From: Streptomyces bottropensis ATCC 25435
GTDB taxonomy: Bacteria; Actinomycetota; Actinomycetes; Streptomycetales; Streptomycetaceae
Assembly (NCBI RefSeq): GCF_000383595.1
Contig: NZ_KB911581.1
Span: 3,044,265-3,108,264, forward strand
Reading direction: 5' to 3'
Length of the DNA stretch: 64,000 nucleotides
Position 1 is the stretch's first letter. Each line of letters opens with the position of its first letter. A program made the translations under genes and the position numbers. The notes beneath the pieces were generated by a model that was not told the origin of the DNA, ran no database searches, and saw only the letters and a program-made list of their open reading frames with translations. This document shows positions 15,929-25,268 of the stretch, in pieces.

Positions 15929-16941
15929 GCGGTGCCTCCGTAGAGCGTGGGGCGGGGCTTGAGGTCCGTGCCGACGACGCGGCCCGTCTCCAGGGCCTCG
16001 ACGGTCGCGGCGGTGATGACGGTGGCGGCGTAGCCGTCCCAGGCGGACGGGCCGGTGGGTTCGTCGCCGGCCGCGAGGGTCGCGATCCACTCGCGGAACT
16101 CCGTGTCGAAGGCGTCCCGGAAGCGCGCCACCCAGTCCGTCGGCACCTGCGTGGTGTGCTGGGCCGACGTGCGCACACCCACCGCGGCGGGGTCGGGCAG
16201 CCGGACAAGGCCCTCCTCGCCGACGGCCTCGCACTGGATGTCGTAGCCGTACTGGCAGTTGACGAAGACCTCCAGGTCGATGCGGACACCCTTGGCCGTC
16301 TCGAAGAGCATGATCTGCGGGTCCTTGAGGTGCGCGAACCGCTTGCCGGTGGCACGCGGGGTCACCACCTGCGTGGAGACGATCTCGTCGTCCAGCAGCC
16401 AGCGCAGCACGTCCACCTCGTGCACCGCCGTGTCCAGGGCGGCCATCGCGGAGGTGTACGACTCGGGGACCGTCGGATTGCGGTGCGCGCAGTGCACGAT
16501 CAGCGGCTCGCCGATGCGGCCGGAGTCGATGACCTGCTTCATCTGGCGGTAGCCGGCGTCGTAGCGGCGCATGAAGCCGACCTGGACCAGACGGCGTCCG
16601 TGCGCCGTCTCCGCCTCGATGATCCTCAGACAGTCCTCGGCGGTGGTGGCCAGCGGTTTCTCGCAGAAGACCGGCTTGCCCGCCGCGATCGCGGCCAGGA
16701 CGTGCTCGGCGTGCGTGGGCCCCCACGACGTCACGAGAACGGCGTCCACGTCGTCCGACGCGACCACCGCCGCGCCGTCCGGCAGGACCAGCGCCCCGAC
16801 CGGTGCCGCGGCCTCCTCGGCGCGGGCCAGGTCGAGGTCGGTGACCGCGGTGACGCGGGCACCGGTGACGGTGTGGGTGAGGCGGCGGATGTGTTCGTGG
16901 CCGATCCAGCCGGCGCCGATGACTCCTACACGTACGGGCAT
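15925..16941 (-). CDS. iolG: Gfo/Idh/MocA oxidoreductase, inositol 2-dehydrogenase
   Basis: This 338-residue NAD-dependent dehydrogenase has the Rossmann motif GVIGAGWIG (about residues 6-14), the signature CEKPLAT with its catalytic lysine (about 97), and the D-x3-H-like stretch HEVDVLRWLLDD (about 175-187). The expected reaction is myo-inositol to 2-keto-myo-inositol (scyllo-inosose). The start at 16941 is preferred to the ATG two codons upstream (16947): GGAAGGA is seven bases from the former but only one base from the latter. It lies inside the iol operon. A second IolG-like gene lies at 26342-27340, so the two may differ in isomer preference. Confidence 0.85.
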   Translation of the reverse strand: MPVRVGVIGAGWIGHEHIRRLTHTVTGARVTAVTDLDLARAEEAAAPVGALVLPDGAAVVASDDVDAVLVTSWGPTHAEHVLAAIAAGKPVFCEKPLATTAEDCLRIIEAETAHGRRLVQVGFMRRYDAGYRQMKQVIDSGRIGEPLIVHCAHRNPTVPESYTSAMAALDTAVHEVDVLRWLLDDEIVSTQVVTPRATGKRFAHLKDPQIMLFETAKGVRIDLEVFVNCQYGYDIQCEAVGEEGLVRLPDPAAVGVRTSAQHTTQVPTDWVARFRDAFDTEFREWIATLAAGDEPTGPSAWDGYAATVITAATVEALETGRVVGTDLKPRPTLYGGTA

Positions 16942-16985
16942 GGTCATTCCTTCCAGGAGAACGGGGGGCGAAGTTCCATGGGCCC

Positions 16986-17936
16986 CTACCGGCGGGTGCC
17001 GGGGCGCCGGGTCCCGGCCAGACCGCAGCCGGCCAGGTGCTCACGGGTGCTCACCGCGATGGGCAGCGGAACCTCGGGCGCGCACGGGTACAGGTCCTGC
17101 TCGACGATGACGAACAACTCGGCGTCCAGCTTGGCCAGTTCGGCCACCACGTCGGCGGGCGCGGGCACCCCCGCGGGAGGCGACACGCACACCCCGCGCT
17201 TGACGGCCTCCCCGAACGACAGCTTCTCCGCCGCCACCTGGGCGAGGATCTCGGGGTCCATCTGCTTGATGTGGACGTAGCCGACGCGCTCGCCGAAGCG
17301 GCGGATGAGGTCGAGGTTGTCGCCGCCGCCGTAGGCCACGTGCCCGGTGTCCAGGCAGAGGTTGGTCCAGCGTGAGTCGGACTCGTTGAGCAGCCGCTCG
17401 ATCTCCGGCTGGGTCTGGATGTGGCTGTCGGCGTGCGGGTGGAGGACCAGACGGATGTCGTACTCGTCGAGCAGCAGTCGGCCGAGCCGGTCCGCGGCCC
17501 TGCCGAAGCCCGCCCACTGCACCGCGGTCAGCTCGGGCGACTCGGTGAACTCACCGGTCTTCTCGTCCCGGTACATGGGAGGGATGAGGACCAGGTGGTG
17601 CGCGCCGGCCGCCGCGGTCAGCGTGGCGACCTGCCGGACGTGGGCGAGCATCTCGTCCCACGCCTCGGGCCGGTGCAGCGCGCCGAACGCCGTACCGCCG
17701 GAGACCTTGAGGCCGCGCGCGTCCAGCTCCTCCCTCAGGCGGTGGGGGTCGGTGGGGAGGTAGCCGTAGGGACCCAGCTCCAGCCACGTGTAACCGGCCT
17801 GCGCGAGCTCGTCGAGGAAGCGGGTGTACGGCACCTGGTGCTCGTCCTCGGGGAACCACACGCCCCAGGAATCGGGGGCGGAACCCAGGCAGAGGTTGCC
17901 CGCGGCGGTGCGGAGGGGGGAGGGAGCGGTTGCCAT
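16986..17936 (-). CDS. iolE: Probable inosose dehydratase (TIM barrel, IolE-type)
   Basis: This 316-residue AP-endonuclease-2-superfamily protein begins with LCLGSAPDSWGVWF, a hallmark of inosose dehydratases from actinobacterial inositol loci. Metal ligands are expected in YTWLELGPYGY, LVLHPHADSH, LCLDTGHVAYGG and GYVHIKQMD. The reaction is 2-keto-myo-inositol to 3D-(3,5/4)-trihydroxycyclohexane-1,2-dione plus water. It lies between the CoA-acylating aldehyde dehydrogenase and iolG in one minus-strand operon, 45 bases from iolG. An inosose isomerase role is the main alternative, because the other TIM-barrel protein at 15062-15928 could also be the dehydratase; this one fits better. Confidence 0.75.
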   Translation of the reverse strand: MATAPSPLRTAAGNLCLGSAPDSWGVWFPEDEHQVPYTRFLDELAQAGYTWLELGPYGYLPTDPHRLREELDARGLKVSGGTAFGALHRPEAWDEMLAHVRQVATLTAAAGAHHLVLIPPMYRDEKTGEFTESPELTAVQWAGFGRAADRLGRLLLDEYDIRLVLHPHADSHIQTQPEIERLLNESDSRWTNLCLDTGHVAYGGGDNLDLIRRFGERVGYVHIKQMDPEILAQVAAEKLSFGEAVKRGVCVSPPAGVPAPADVVAELAKLDAELFVIVEQDLYPCAPEVPLPIAVSTREHLAGCGLAGTRRPGTRR

Positions 17937-17968
17937 GGCGTGTCCTTGGGGGAGAGAAGGGGCCGGTG

Positions 17969-19465
17969 TCAGTCGGAGGTGGGGAAGTCGAAGCCCGCCG
18001 CGACGTGGTGGTTCTGCCGGGGCCAGCGCGAGGTGACGACCTTGGGGCGGGTGTAGAAGCGGATGCCCTCGGGGCCGTGGACCGGCGAGTCGCCGATGAG
18101 GGAGTCCTTCCAGCCGCCGAAGGAGTAGTACGACATCGGGACGGGCACGGGGACGTTGACGCCGATCATGCCGACCTTGACGGAGCGCTGGAACCGGCGC
18201 GCGGCCTCACCGGAGGCGGTGAAGACGGCGGTGCCGTTGCCGTAGGGGTTGGCGTTGATGACGTCGATGGCCGCGTCGAGGGTGTCGACGCGGACGACGG
18301 CGAGGACCGGGCCGAACAGTTCCTGCCGGTACGCCTCCATCTCGGTGGTGACGTGGTCGAGCAGGGAGGGGCCGGTGAAGAAGCCGTCCTCGTGGCCGGC
18401 GACCTTCAGCCCGCGGCCGTCGACGACGACGGTGGCGCCCTGGGCGGCGGCGGTGCCGACGGCGTTCTCCACCCGTTCCTGGGCGGCCCTGGTGACCAGC
18501 GGACCCATCTCCGTGCCGGGGGCGTCGCCCGGACCGACCTTGACCTCGCGGGCCTTGCGTCGGAGCACCTCCACCAGCCCGTCGGCCGCCTCACCGACCG
18601 CGACGGCGACGGAGAGGGCCATGCAGCGCTCGCCCGCGGAGCCGTAGGCGCCGGCGGTGATGTGGTTGGCGGCGAACTCCAGGTCGGCGTCCGGGAGGAC
18701 GACGGCGTGGTTCTTCGCGCCGCCCAGGGCCTGGACCCGCTTGCCGGCCGCGGTTGCCCGCTCGTGGACGTACCGGGCGATGGGGGTGGAGCCGACGAAG
18801 GAGACGGCCTCGATGCCGGGGTGGTCGAGGATGGCGTCGACCGCGTCCTTGCCGCCGTGGACGACGTTGAACACGCCGTCGGGCAGGCCCGCCTTCCGGT
18901 ACAGCCCGGCGACGAAGTTGGCGGCGGACGGATCGCGTTCGGACGGCTTGAGGATGAACGTGTTGCCGGTCGCGAGGGCGATCGGGTGCATCCAGAGGGG
19001 AACCATCGCGGGGAAGTTGAACGGCGTGATGCCGGCGACGACGCCCAGGGGCTGACGGAAGCTGTGCACGTCCACGCCGCGGGAGACCTGGTCGGAGAAG
19101 TCGCCCTTGAGGACGTCGCCGAGCCCGCAGGCGAACTCGACGACCTCACGGCCGCGGACGATCTCGCCGCGGGCGTCGTCGACGGTCTTGCCGTGCTCGC
19201 CGGAGATGATCCGCCCCAGTTCCTCCTCGTGCTCCACGAGCAGCTGGCGGAAGGCGAACATCACCTGCGTGCGCGTGGTGAGGGAGGACTCCGACCAGGT
19301 CGCGAAGGCGGCGGAGGCGGCCCGTACGGCGGCGTCCACGTCCGCGCCGCCGCCCAGGACCACACGGGCCCGCTCGGCGCCGGTGGCCGGGTTGTGGACC
19401 GGCTGGGTGGCGGTGGTGGAGCCCTCGGCGGGCGAGCCGTTGATCCAGTGGGGAATGGTGTTCAC
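17969..19465 (-). CDS. mmsA: CoA-acylating (methyl)malonate-semialdehyde dehydrogenase
   Basis: This 498-residue aldehyde dehydrogenase oxidises malonate semialdehyde to acetyl-CoA, the last step of inositol breakdown (IolA/MmsA). The catalytic cysteine is in GSAGERCMALS. The NAD-binding stretches are GITPFNFPAMVPLWM and VSFVGSTPIARY. The GERCM context and the ITPFNFP loop are characteristic of the CoA-dependent subfamily. The start is GTG at 19465, giving VNTIPHWING; AAGGA is about ten bases upstream. It starts 13 bases after the iolD stop. The same enzyme can act in valine degradation, but here the neighbours point to inositol. Confidence 0.92.
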   Translation of the reverse strand: MNTIPHWINGSPAEGSTTATQPVHNPATGAERARVVLGGGADVDAAVRAASAAFATWSESSLTTRTQVMFAFRQLLVEHEEELGRIISGEHGKTVDDARGEIVRGREVVEFACGLGDVLKGDFSDQVSRGVDVHSFRQPLGVVAGITPFNFPAMVPLWMHPIALATGNTFILKPSERDPSAANFVAGLYRKAGLPDGVFNVVHGGKDAVDAILDHPGIEAVSFVGSTPIARYVHERATAAGKRVQALGGAKNHAVVLPDADLEFAANHITAGAYGSAGERCMALSVAVAVGEAADGLVEVLRRKAREVKVGPGDAPGTEMGPLVTRAAQERVENAVGTAAAQGATVVVDGRGLKVAGHEDGFFTGPSLLDHVTTEMEAYRQELFGPVLAVVRVDTLDAAIDVINANPYGNGTAVFTASGEAARRFQRSVKVGMIGVNVPVPVPMSYYSFGGWKDSLIGDSPVHGPEGIRFYTRPKVVTSRWPRQNHHVAAGFDFPTSD

Positions 19466-19478
19466 GACAGCGGTGTCC

Positions 19479-21356
19479 TTAGAGGTAGTGGCGCTGGTGG
19501 TGCTTGTGGGCGACGTACGTGGCGTGGGCGGCCCGGGTGGACTCCAGGGCGGAGACCTCGCTGACCGGGACGTCCCACCAGCCGTGGCCGGGCGGATGGG
19601 GGCCGTAGAGGTCGGTCTCGACGTGGACGACGGTGGTGCGGGTGGCGGCCTTCGCCTTCTCCATCGCCGAGCGGAACCCCTCGACGGTGGTGGCGTGCAG
19701 CACGTCCGCGCCGAGGCTGGCGGCATTGGCGGCGAGGTCGACCGGCAGGACGCCGCCGTCCAGGAGCCCCGAATCACCGTCGCGGAAGCGGTACTGGGTG
19801 CCGAAGCGCTGCGAACCCAGCGACTCCGACAGGGCGCCGATCGAGGCGAAGCCGTGGTTCTGGACGAGGACGACGACGACCTTCAGCCCCTCGGAGACCA
19901 TCGTGGCGATCTCCTGGGCCATCATCAGGTACGAGCCGTCACCCACGAGCACGACGACCTCGCGGGAGGGGTCGGCCATCTTCGCGCCGACGCCGGCGGC
20001 GATCTCGTAGCCCATGCAGGAGTAGGCGTACTCGACGTGGTAGGCCTTCGGGTCCCGGGCCCGCCACAACTGCTGCAGATCGCCCGGCATGGAACCGGCC
20101 GCGTTGATGACCACCGCGCGGTCGTCCAGGACGTCGTTGAGAGCGCCGAGGATCTCGGTCTGGGCCGGCAGCGGACCATGGCCGGCGGCGAAGCACTTCT
20201 CCTCGATCTCCCGTGTACGGGCGATGAGTTCGCGTGTCCTCGCCCGGTACGACGGGTCCACCTCCCAGCCGTCCAGGGCCTCGGCCAGGGCCTGGACGCC
20301 CAGGCGGGCGTCGGCCACCAACGGCTCGGCGGAGTGCTTGACGGCGTCCAGGCGGGCGACGTTCAGGTTGACGAAGGCGACGTCCGGATTGCCGAAGACG
20401 GTGTGGCTGGCGGTGGTGAAGTCCGAGTAACGGGTGCCGATGCCCAGCACCACGTCCGCTTCCCTCGCCAGTTCGTCGGCCGCGTGGGAACCGGTGGAGC
20501 CGATGCCGCCGACCGCACAGGGGTGGTCCCACGGCACCGCGCCCTTGCCGGCGTGGGTGTCGGCGACCGGGATGCCGGTGGCCTCGGCGAACGCCCGCAG
20601 CGCGGTCTCCGCACCGGAGTACACGGCGCCGCCGCCGGCCACGATCAGCGGCTTCCCGGCGCCCCGCAGCAGCCGGGCCGCGCGCTCGACGGCGGCCGGC
20701 TCCGGCACCGGGCGGCCCACGTGCCACACCCGGCGCCGGAAGAGGTCCACCGGCCAGTCGTGGGCCTCGGCCTGCACGTCCTGCGGCAGCGCGAGGGTGA
20801 CGGCGCCGGTCTCGACCGGGTCGGTCAGCACCCGCATCGCGGCCAGCGCGGCCGGGATCAGCTGCTCCGGACGGGACACGCGGTCGAAGTACTTCGACAC
20901 GGCCCGGAAGGCGTCGTTGACGGTGACGTCCCCTCCGCGGGTGTCCTCCAGCTGCTGCAGCACCGGGTCGGCCGCGCGGGTGGCGAACATGTCCGAGGGC
21001 AGGAGAAGGACCGGCAGCCGGTTGGTGGTCGCCAGCGCGGCACCGGTGATCATGTTGGTCGAGCCGGGTCCGGTCGAGGCGGTGCAGGCGAACGCGGCCA
21101 GCCGGTCGCGCATCTTGGCGTAGGCGACGGAGGCGTGCACCATGCCCTGTTCGTTGCGGGCCAGGTAGTACGGCAGGTCGGCCTCGCCGGTGGTGGCCGC
21201 CTGGAGCAGTGCCTGGCCGAGGCCGGCCACGTTGCCGTGTCCGAAGATGCCCCACACGCCGGGGATCAGGCGGTGCTCCTGGCCGTCGCGCTCGCTGTAC
21301 TGGTTGGCCAGGAAGCGCACCAGGGCCTGCGCGGTCGTCAGTCGGACGGTGTTCAT
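19479..21356 (-). CDS. iolD: 3D-(3,5/4)-trihydroxycyclohexane-1,2-dione acylhydrolase
   Basis: This 625-residue thiamine-diphosphate enzyme opens the inositol ring to give 5-deoxy-glucuronate. The N-terminal pyrimidine-binding domain carries RLTTAQALVRFLANQYSERD and VACTASTGPGSTNM-type glycine-rich stretches. The C-terminal diphosphate/Mg site is VGDGSYLMMAQEI with the closing asparagine in VLVQNHGF. The length suits IolD. The ATG at 21356 follows GGAGAG and overlaps the iolB stop by four bases. It is in the middle of the iol operon. Confidence 0.93.
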   Translation of the reverse strand: MNTVRLTTAQALVRFLANQYSERDGQEHRLIPGVWGIFGHGNVAGLGQALLQAATTGEADLPYYLARNEQGMVHASVAYAKMRDRLAAFACTASTGPGSTNMITGAALATTNRLPVLLLPSDMFATRAADPVLQQLEDTRGGDVTVNDAFRAVSKYFDRVSRPEQLIPAALAAMRVLTDPVETGAVTLALPQDVQAEAHDWPVDLFRRRVWHVGRPVPEPAAVERAARLLRGAGKPLIVAGGGAVYSGAETALRAFAEATGIPVADTHAGKGAVPWDHPCAVGGIGSTGSHAADELAREADVVLGIGTRYSDFTTASHTVFGNPDVAFVNLNVARLDAVKHSAEPLVADARLGVQALAEALDGWEVDPSYRARTRELIARTREIEEKCFAAGHGPLPAQTEILGALNDVLDDRAVVINAAGSMPGDLQQLWRARDPKAYHVEYAYSCMGYEIAAGVGAKMADPSREVVVLVGDGSYLMMAQEIATMVSEGLKVVVVLVQNHGFASIGALSESLGSQRFGTQYRFRDGDSGLLDGGVLPVDLAANAASLGADVLHATTVEGFRSAMEKAKAATRTTVVHVETDLYGPHPPGHGWWDVPVSEVSALESTRAAHATYVAHKHHQRHYL

Positions 21357-22228
21357 CGTTTCTCTCCGAAGGGCAGGCGGTCGTCGACGTCCTGGGCGTC
21401 CCACGTCGCACGCACCCAGCCGTGCGCGGGGTCGTCACAGATCAGCCAGGCGCGGTCCTGCCCGGGACCGGCCATGACGTTGAGGTAGTAGAGGTCGTAT
21501 CCGGGGGCCGCGACGGACGGGCCGTGCCACCCGTGCGGGATCAGCACGGTGTCGCCGGAGCGGATCTCCGCCAGCACGTCGATGGGCCGCTCGGGGGTGC
21601 CGTAGACGCGCTGGTAGCCGAAGCCGTTCTCGCCGCCGGAGACCTCGAAGTAATAGATCTCCTCCAGCTCCGACTCCTCGCCCGGCCGGGCCTCGTCGTG
21701 CTTGTGCGGGGGGTACGACGACCAGTTGCCGCCCGGCGTCAGCACCTCGCACACCAGCAGCTGTTCGGCGTCGAAGGTGCCGGGCAGGCAGTAGTTGTTG
21801 ACCTGCCGCGAGCAGGCGCCCGCGCCCCGCAGTTCGACGGGAACGTCCTCCTTGCGCCCGTACCGGGCGGGGAGGCCGCCCTGCCCGGTACGGGCGCTGG
21901 GCAGCGCGTACGTCCCGCCGGACGCACTGCTGAGGGTGGCCTCCGACGCGCGGGGGAGGTACGCGAAGTCGGTGGCCGAGGCGAACACGCCGGTCCGGCC
22001 TTCGAGTGCGAAGGTGCCGCCGTCCGTGGTGACGGTGCATGAGCCCGTCAGCGGCAGCACCAGGAACTCGGACTCTCCGGTGGACAGGGTGTGCGCCTCG
22101 CCCGGCCCCAGGGTCAGGATCCTGAGGCCGGAGTGTCCCCAGCCCGCCGTTTCCGGCGTGACCAGGAGGTCGTAGGGGCCGTGGGCCGCACTGCCCCTCG
22201 GCAGGTGGTACCGGCTCGTGGAGGTCAC
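21353..22228 (-). CDS. iolB: 5-deoxy-glucuronate isomerase
   Basis: This 291-residue cupin-type protein isomerises 5-deoxy-D-glucuronate to 2-deoxy-5-keto-D-gluconate. Its metal-binding core is visible in YPPHKHDE and EEIYYFEVSGGENGFGYQRV (two His, Glu), with a further HGWHGPS near the end. The GTG at 22228 overlaps the upstream aldolase stop (GTGA), so translation is coupled. The longer frame running further upstream is only the antisense of a different frame of the aldolase gene. Confidence 0.92.
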   Translation of the reverse strand: MTSTSRYHLPRGSAAHGPYDLLVTPETAGWGHSGLRILTLGPGEAHTLSTGESEFLVLPLTGSCTVTTDGGTFALEGRTGVFASATDFAYLPRASEATLSSASGGTYALPSARTGQGGLPARYGRKEDVPVELRGAGACSRQVNNYCLPGTFDAEQLLVCEVLTPGGNWSSYPPHKHDEARPGEESELEEIYYFEVSGGENGFGYQRVYGTPERPIDVLAEIRSGDTVLIPHGWHGPSVAAPGYDLYYLNVMAGPGQDRAWLICDDPAHGWVRATWDAQDVDDRLPFGEKR

Positions 22229-23094
22229 AGCAGGCTCACCGCCTTGTCGACGGCGCCGGCCACGTCGCCGCTGGACGGGTACAGCAGGGACCGTCCGACG
22301 ACCAGCCCTTGCGCGGTGGGCTGCTTCAGGGCCCTGCCCCAGGAGGCGAACGCGGCGTCGGCGTCCTTGACCTCGCCGCCCAGCAGCAGTGCGGGGAGGG
22401 TGGAGGAGGCCAGGACCCGCTCCATGTTCTCGACGACCGGCAGCTTCAGCCAGGTGTAGGCGGTACGGCGGCCCAGACCCGAGGCGATCGTGACGGACTT
22501 GACGACCGCGTCCGTGGACAGGTCGTTGCGGATCCTCCCGTCCCGCCACTCGGACATGAACGGCTCGACCATCGCGATCAGCCGGCGGTCGTTGAGCTCG
22601 TCGACCGCCCGGGCGGTGTTCTCCAGGGCCGAGGGCGTCGCCGGGTCGTCCAGGGCGATACGGGTGAGCATCTTGCCGCCGTCGAAGTTCATCGCCGCGA
22701 GGGTGGCCGCGTCGTAGCCGGTGAACCGGTCGTCTATCTCGAACACCGAACCGGCCAGGCCCGCCCGGTTCATGGAACCGAAGACGCTCTTGCCGTCCAG
22801 CACACCGAGGAGGAGCAGGTCTTCGAGGATGTCGGCGGTGCCCAGCACCCCGGTCACTCCGGGGCGCTCCAGTGCGGTGCACAGCCGGTCGAGCAGTCCG
22901 GAGCGGTCGGCCATGGCGTGGGGGTCACCGCCGACGCCGTTGGCGCCGCGCGCGGGATGGTCGGCGGCGATGATCATCGCCTTGCCGTGCTCGCCCAGCA
23001 GCGAGGTGGCCCGGACCCGGCGGGCGGCGGCGGCCGCGATGGCGCCGGGGTCGCCCACCCGGGCGGACACGATCCTGCTCAGCTTCTCAGACAC
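22225..23094 (-). CDS. Cgl0159-family aldolase-fold protein of inositol catabolism
   Basis: This 289-residue (beta/alpha)8 protein resembles the class I aldolase (LacD/DeoC-like) superfamily. It has IIAADHPARGANGVGGDP near residue 41, a GTADILEDLLLLG stretch, and a candidate Schiff-base lysine in AYTWLKLPVVEN. In corynebacteria and streptomycetes, members of this family sit in iol operons where iolJ is absent. It therefore probably cleaves 2-deoxy-5-keto-gluconate 6-phosphate to malonate semialdehyde and dihydroxyacetone phosphate. It overlaps iolC by eight bases and iolB by four. The reaction is inferred from context, not from recognised catalytic data. Confidence 0.8.
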   Translation of the reverse strand: MSEKLSRIVSARVGDPGAIAAAAARRVRATSLLGEHGKAMIIAADHPARGANGVGGDPHAMADRSGLLDRLCTALERPGVTGVLGTADILEDLLLLGVLDGKSVFGSMNRAGLAGSVFEIDDRFTGYDAATLAAMNFDGGKMLTRIALDDPATPSALENTARAVDELNDRRLIAMVEPFMSEWRDGRIRNDLSTDAVVKSVTIASGLGRRTAYTWLKLPVVENMERVLASSTLPALLLGGEVKDADAAFASWGRALKQPTAQGLVVGRSLLYPSSGDVAGAVDKAVSLL

Positions 23095-24040
23095 TGGTCA
23101 CCTCATCGAGCTTGGTGTGGACTTCGTCCTCGGTCGGCATGGCGTCGGAGCAGGACAGACGGCCGGCGACGAGGGCCCCGGCGGCGTTGGCGAAGGACAC
23201 CGTGCGTCGCAGGTCCCAGCCGGACAGCAGCCCGTGGCACAGGGCCCCGCCGAAGGCGTCACCCGCTCCGAGCCCGTTGACCACGTCCACCGGCACGGGG
23301 GCGATCTCGGCGACCTCGCCGCTGCGGTGCACGGCCAGCACACCCTTCGGGCCCTGCTTCACCACCGCCAGCTCCACACCGGCCGCGAGCAGCGCGTTCG
23401 CCGCCGCACCGGGGTCGCGCTCGCCGGTGGCGACCTCGCACTCGTCGAGGTTGCCGACCGCGACCGTGGTGTGCCTCAGGGCCTCGGCGTAGAAGGCGCG
23501 GGCCCGGGCGGGGTCGGCCCAGAACATCGGACGCCAGTCCAGGTCGAACACCGTGATGCCCGCCTTGGCGCGGTGCCGCAGGGCGGCCAGGGTGGCCGAG
23601 CGGCTCGGCTCCTCGCTCAGTCCCGTGCCCGTCATCCAGAACACGGCCGCCCCGCGGACCGCGTCCAGGTCCAGTTCGGCGGCGGTGATGTCCAGGTCGG
23701 GCGCCTTGGGCAGGCGGTAGAACCAGAGCGGGAAGTCGTCCGGCGGGAAGATCTCGCAGAACGTCACCGGGGTGGGCGCGATGTCCGACGTACCGACGTA
23801 GCGGCTGTCGACGCCGTAGCCGTCCAGAGCGGCGCGTACGAAGTCGCCGAACGGGTCCCGGCCGGTCTTCGTGACCACCGCGGCCCTGCGGCCGTGACGG
23901 GCCGCCGCCACCGCGACGTTGGTCGGGCTGCCGCCCAGGTACTTGCCGAACGAGGTGACGTCGGCCAGCCCCACGCCGCTCTGGAGCGGATACACGTCCA
24001 CCCCCACCCGGCCCATGGTCAGCACTTCGTACGGCATCAC
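23087..24040 (-). CDS. iolC: 5-dehydro-2-deoxygluconokinase (PfkB family)
   Basis: This 317-residue PfkB sugar kinase phosphorylates 2-deoxy-5-keto-gluconate. The first signature, GKYLGGSPTNVAVAAARHG (about residues 32-50), and the second, NGLGAGDAFGGALCHGLL with its catalytic aspartate (about 254-271), are both intact. It is the first gene of the minus-strand iol operon and overlaps the aldolase gene by eight bases. GTG at 24040 is eight bases from AAGGG and is preferred to the ATG at the next codon. The promoter region upstream contains the CTAG-type operator shared with the ABC importer. Confidence 0.92.
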   Translation of the reverse strand: MMPYEVLTMGRVGVDVYPLQSGVGLADVTSFGKYLGGSPTNVAVAAARHGRRAAVVTKTGRDPFGDFVRAALDGYGVDSRYVGTSDIAPTPVTFCEIFPPDDFPLWFYRLPKAPDLDITAAELDLDAVRGAAVFWMTGTGLSEEPSRSATLAALRHRAKAGITVFDLDWRPMFWADPARARAFYAEALRHTTVAVGNLDECEVATGERDPGAAANALLAAGVELAVVKQGPKGVLAVHRSGEVAEIAPVPVDVVNGLGAGDAFGGALCHGLLSGWDLRRTVSFANAAGALVAGRLSCSDAMPTEDEVHTKLDEVTSV

Positions 24041-24104
24041 GCTGGTGTCCCTTCGATCCGGAGACTCGGGTGAAGCCCCGGAAGCGTCTCGGGAGAGTTT
24101 CTGT

Positions 24105-24128
24105 CGCGCTCTACTAGTGCGCTCTAGT
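24105..24128. promoter_or_regulatory. iol operon operator, CTAG-N-GCGC-N-CTAG site
   Basis: CTAGTGCGCTCTAG at 24114-24127 is a palindrome around a central CG, the symmetry typical of LacI-family sites. GCGCTCTA also occurs as a direct repeat at 24106 and 24119, 13 bases apart. The site lies 74 bases upstream of iolC and about 100 bases from the divergent LacI gene. The 15-mer ACTAG(T/C)GCGCTCTAG recurs in the importer promoter region at 30681-30695. Confidence 0.75.
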
Positions 24129-24229
24129 CCGAGTACGATGACCCCAGTCCAAATGTCATGTCAATAGACTGTTGTCGGAAGATTTCAAGATCGCCGCTCC
24201 GGTGGGCGGCGTCGGAGGGTGGGGCAGGG

Positions 24230-25255
24230 GTGGATGCACCAGGCAGGCAGCGGCCCACGATGGCGGACGTCGCCGAGAAGGCGGGCGTGTCGCGGGCGCT
24301 GGTCTCGATCGTGTTCCGCGGTCAGCCGGGCGCGAGCGAGCAGACGCGGCAGCGGGTGCTGCGGGTCGCCGACGAGATCGGCTACCGCCCCGACAGCGCG
24401 GCCCGCCTCCTGGCCCGCGGCCGCAGCCGCACGCTCGGCGTGATGTTCACCGTCCAGCAGGCCTTCCACACCAATCTCATCGAGGGTATCTATCCCGAGG
24501 CCGAGCGCCTCGGGTACGAGGTCCTGCTGTCCGGCGCCACCCAGAGCCGCAGCGAGAAGAAGGCCGTCGAGGCGCTGCTCAGCCACCGCTGCGAGGCGGT
24601 GCTCCTGCTGGGCTCCTTCGCCGAGCCGGCCTTCCTGGAGGAACTGGGCGGCCGCACGGTCGCCGTGTCCGTCAGCCGCCGGGTCCCGCACGCGCACGTG
24701 GACTTCGTGCACTCGGCCGAGGGCAGGGGCGTACGGCAGGCGATGGACCACCTCGTCGAGCTGGGGCACCGCAGGATCGTGCACCTGGACGGCGGCCGGG
24801 GCCCCGGCTCGGCGGAGCGCCGGCGCGCCTACCGGGCGGCGATGCGGCGTCACGGGCTGGAGGCGGAGGAGCGGGTCGTCCCCGGCGAGCACACCGAGCG
24901 CTCCGGCATCGAGACCGGGCGGCTGCTGCTGACGGAGCGCGACGGGGGGCGGCCGCTGCCGACGGCGGTGCTCGCGGGCAACGACCGCAGTGCGATGGGC
25001 CTGCTGATGGCCCTGACCCGGGCCGGCGTCGAGGTGCCGCGCGACATGTCCGTGGTCGGCTACGACGACAGTCATCTCTCCCACCTCATGCCGATCGGAC
25101 TGACCACCGTCCGCCAGGACGCCGGCCTCATGGCCGAGCACGCGGTGCGGTTCGCGGTGGAGCGCCTGGAGGACCCCCGGCGCGAGCCACGGGAGGCCGT
25201 GGTGGAGCCGAAGATGGTGGTACGGGGGACCAGCGGGCCGCCGCCGAAGCGCTGA
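24230..25255 (+). CDS. LacI-family transcriptional regulator of the inositol locus
   Basis: This 341-residue LacI-type regulator has an N-terminal helix-turn-helix TMADVAEKAGVSRALVSIVF (about residues 10-29) with hinge helix region SARLLARGRSRTLGV, and a periplasmic-binding-protein-like sensor domain ending with DMSVVGYDDSHLSHL. It is divergent from the iolC operon. The start GTG at 24230 is supported by GGAGG and GGGGCAGGG upstream; the open frame extends to 24158, but that stretch lacks a ribosome site and crosses AT-rich promoter DNA. It is the probable repressor acting at the CTAG-type sites, released by inositol or a catabolite. It ends 13 bases from a converging dehydrogenase gene. Confidence 0.88.
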   Translation: MDAPGRQRPTMADVAEKAGVSRALVSIVFRGQPGASEQTRQRVLRVADEIGYRPDSAARLLARGRSRTLGVMFTVQQAFHTNLIEGIYPEAERLGYEVLLSGATQSRSEKKAVEALLSHRCEAVLLLGSFAEPAFLEELGGRTVAVSVSRRVPHAHVDFVHSAEGRGVRQAMDHLVELGHRRIVHLDGGRGPGSAERRRAYRAAMRRHGLEAEERVVPGEHTERSGIETGRLLLTERDGGRPLPTAVLAGNDRSAMGLLMALTRAGVEVPRDMSVVGYDDSHLSHLMPIGLTTVRQDAGLMAEHAVRFAVERLEDPRREPREAVVEPKMVVRGTSGPPPKR

Positions 25256-25268
25256 CGTGGGCCGGCGG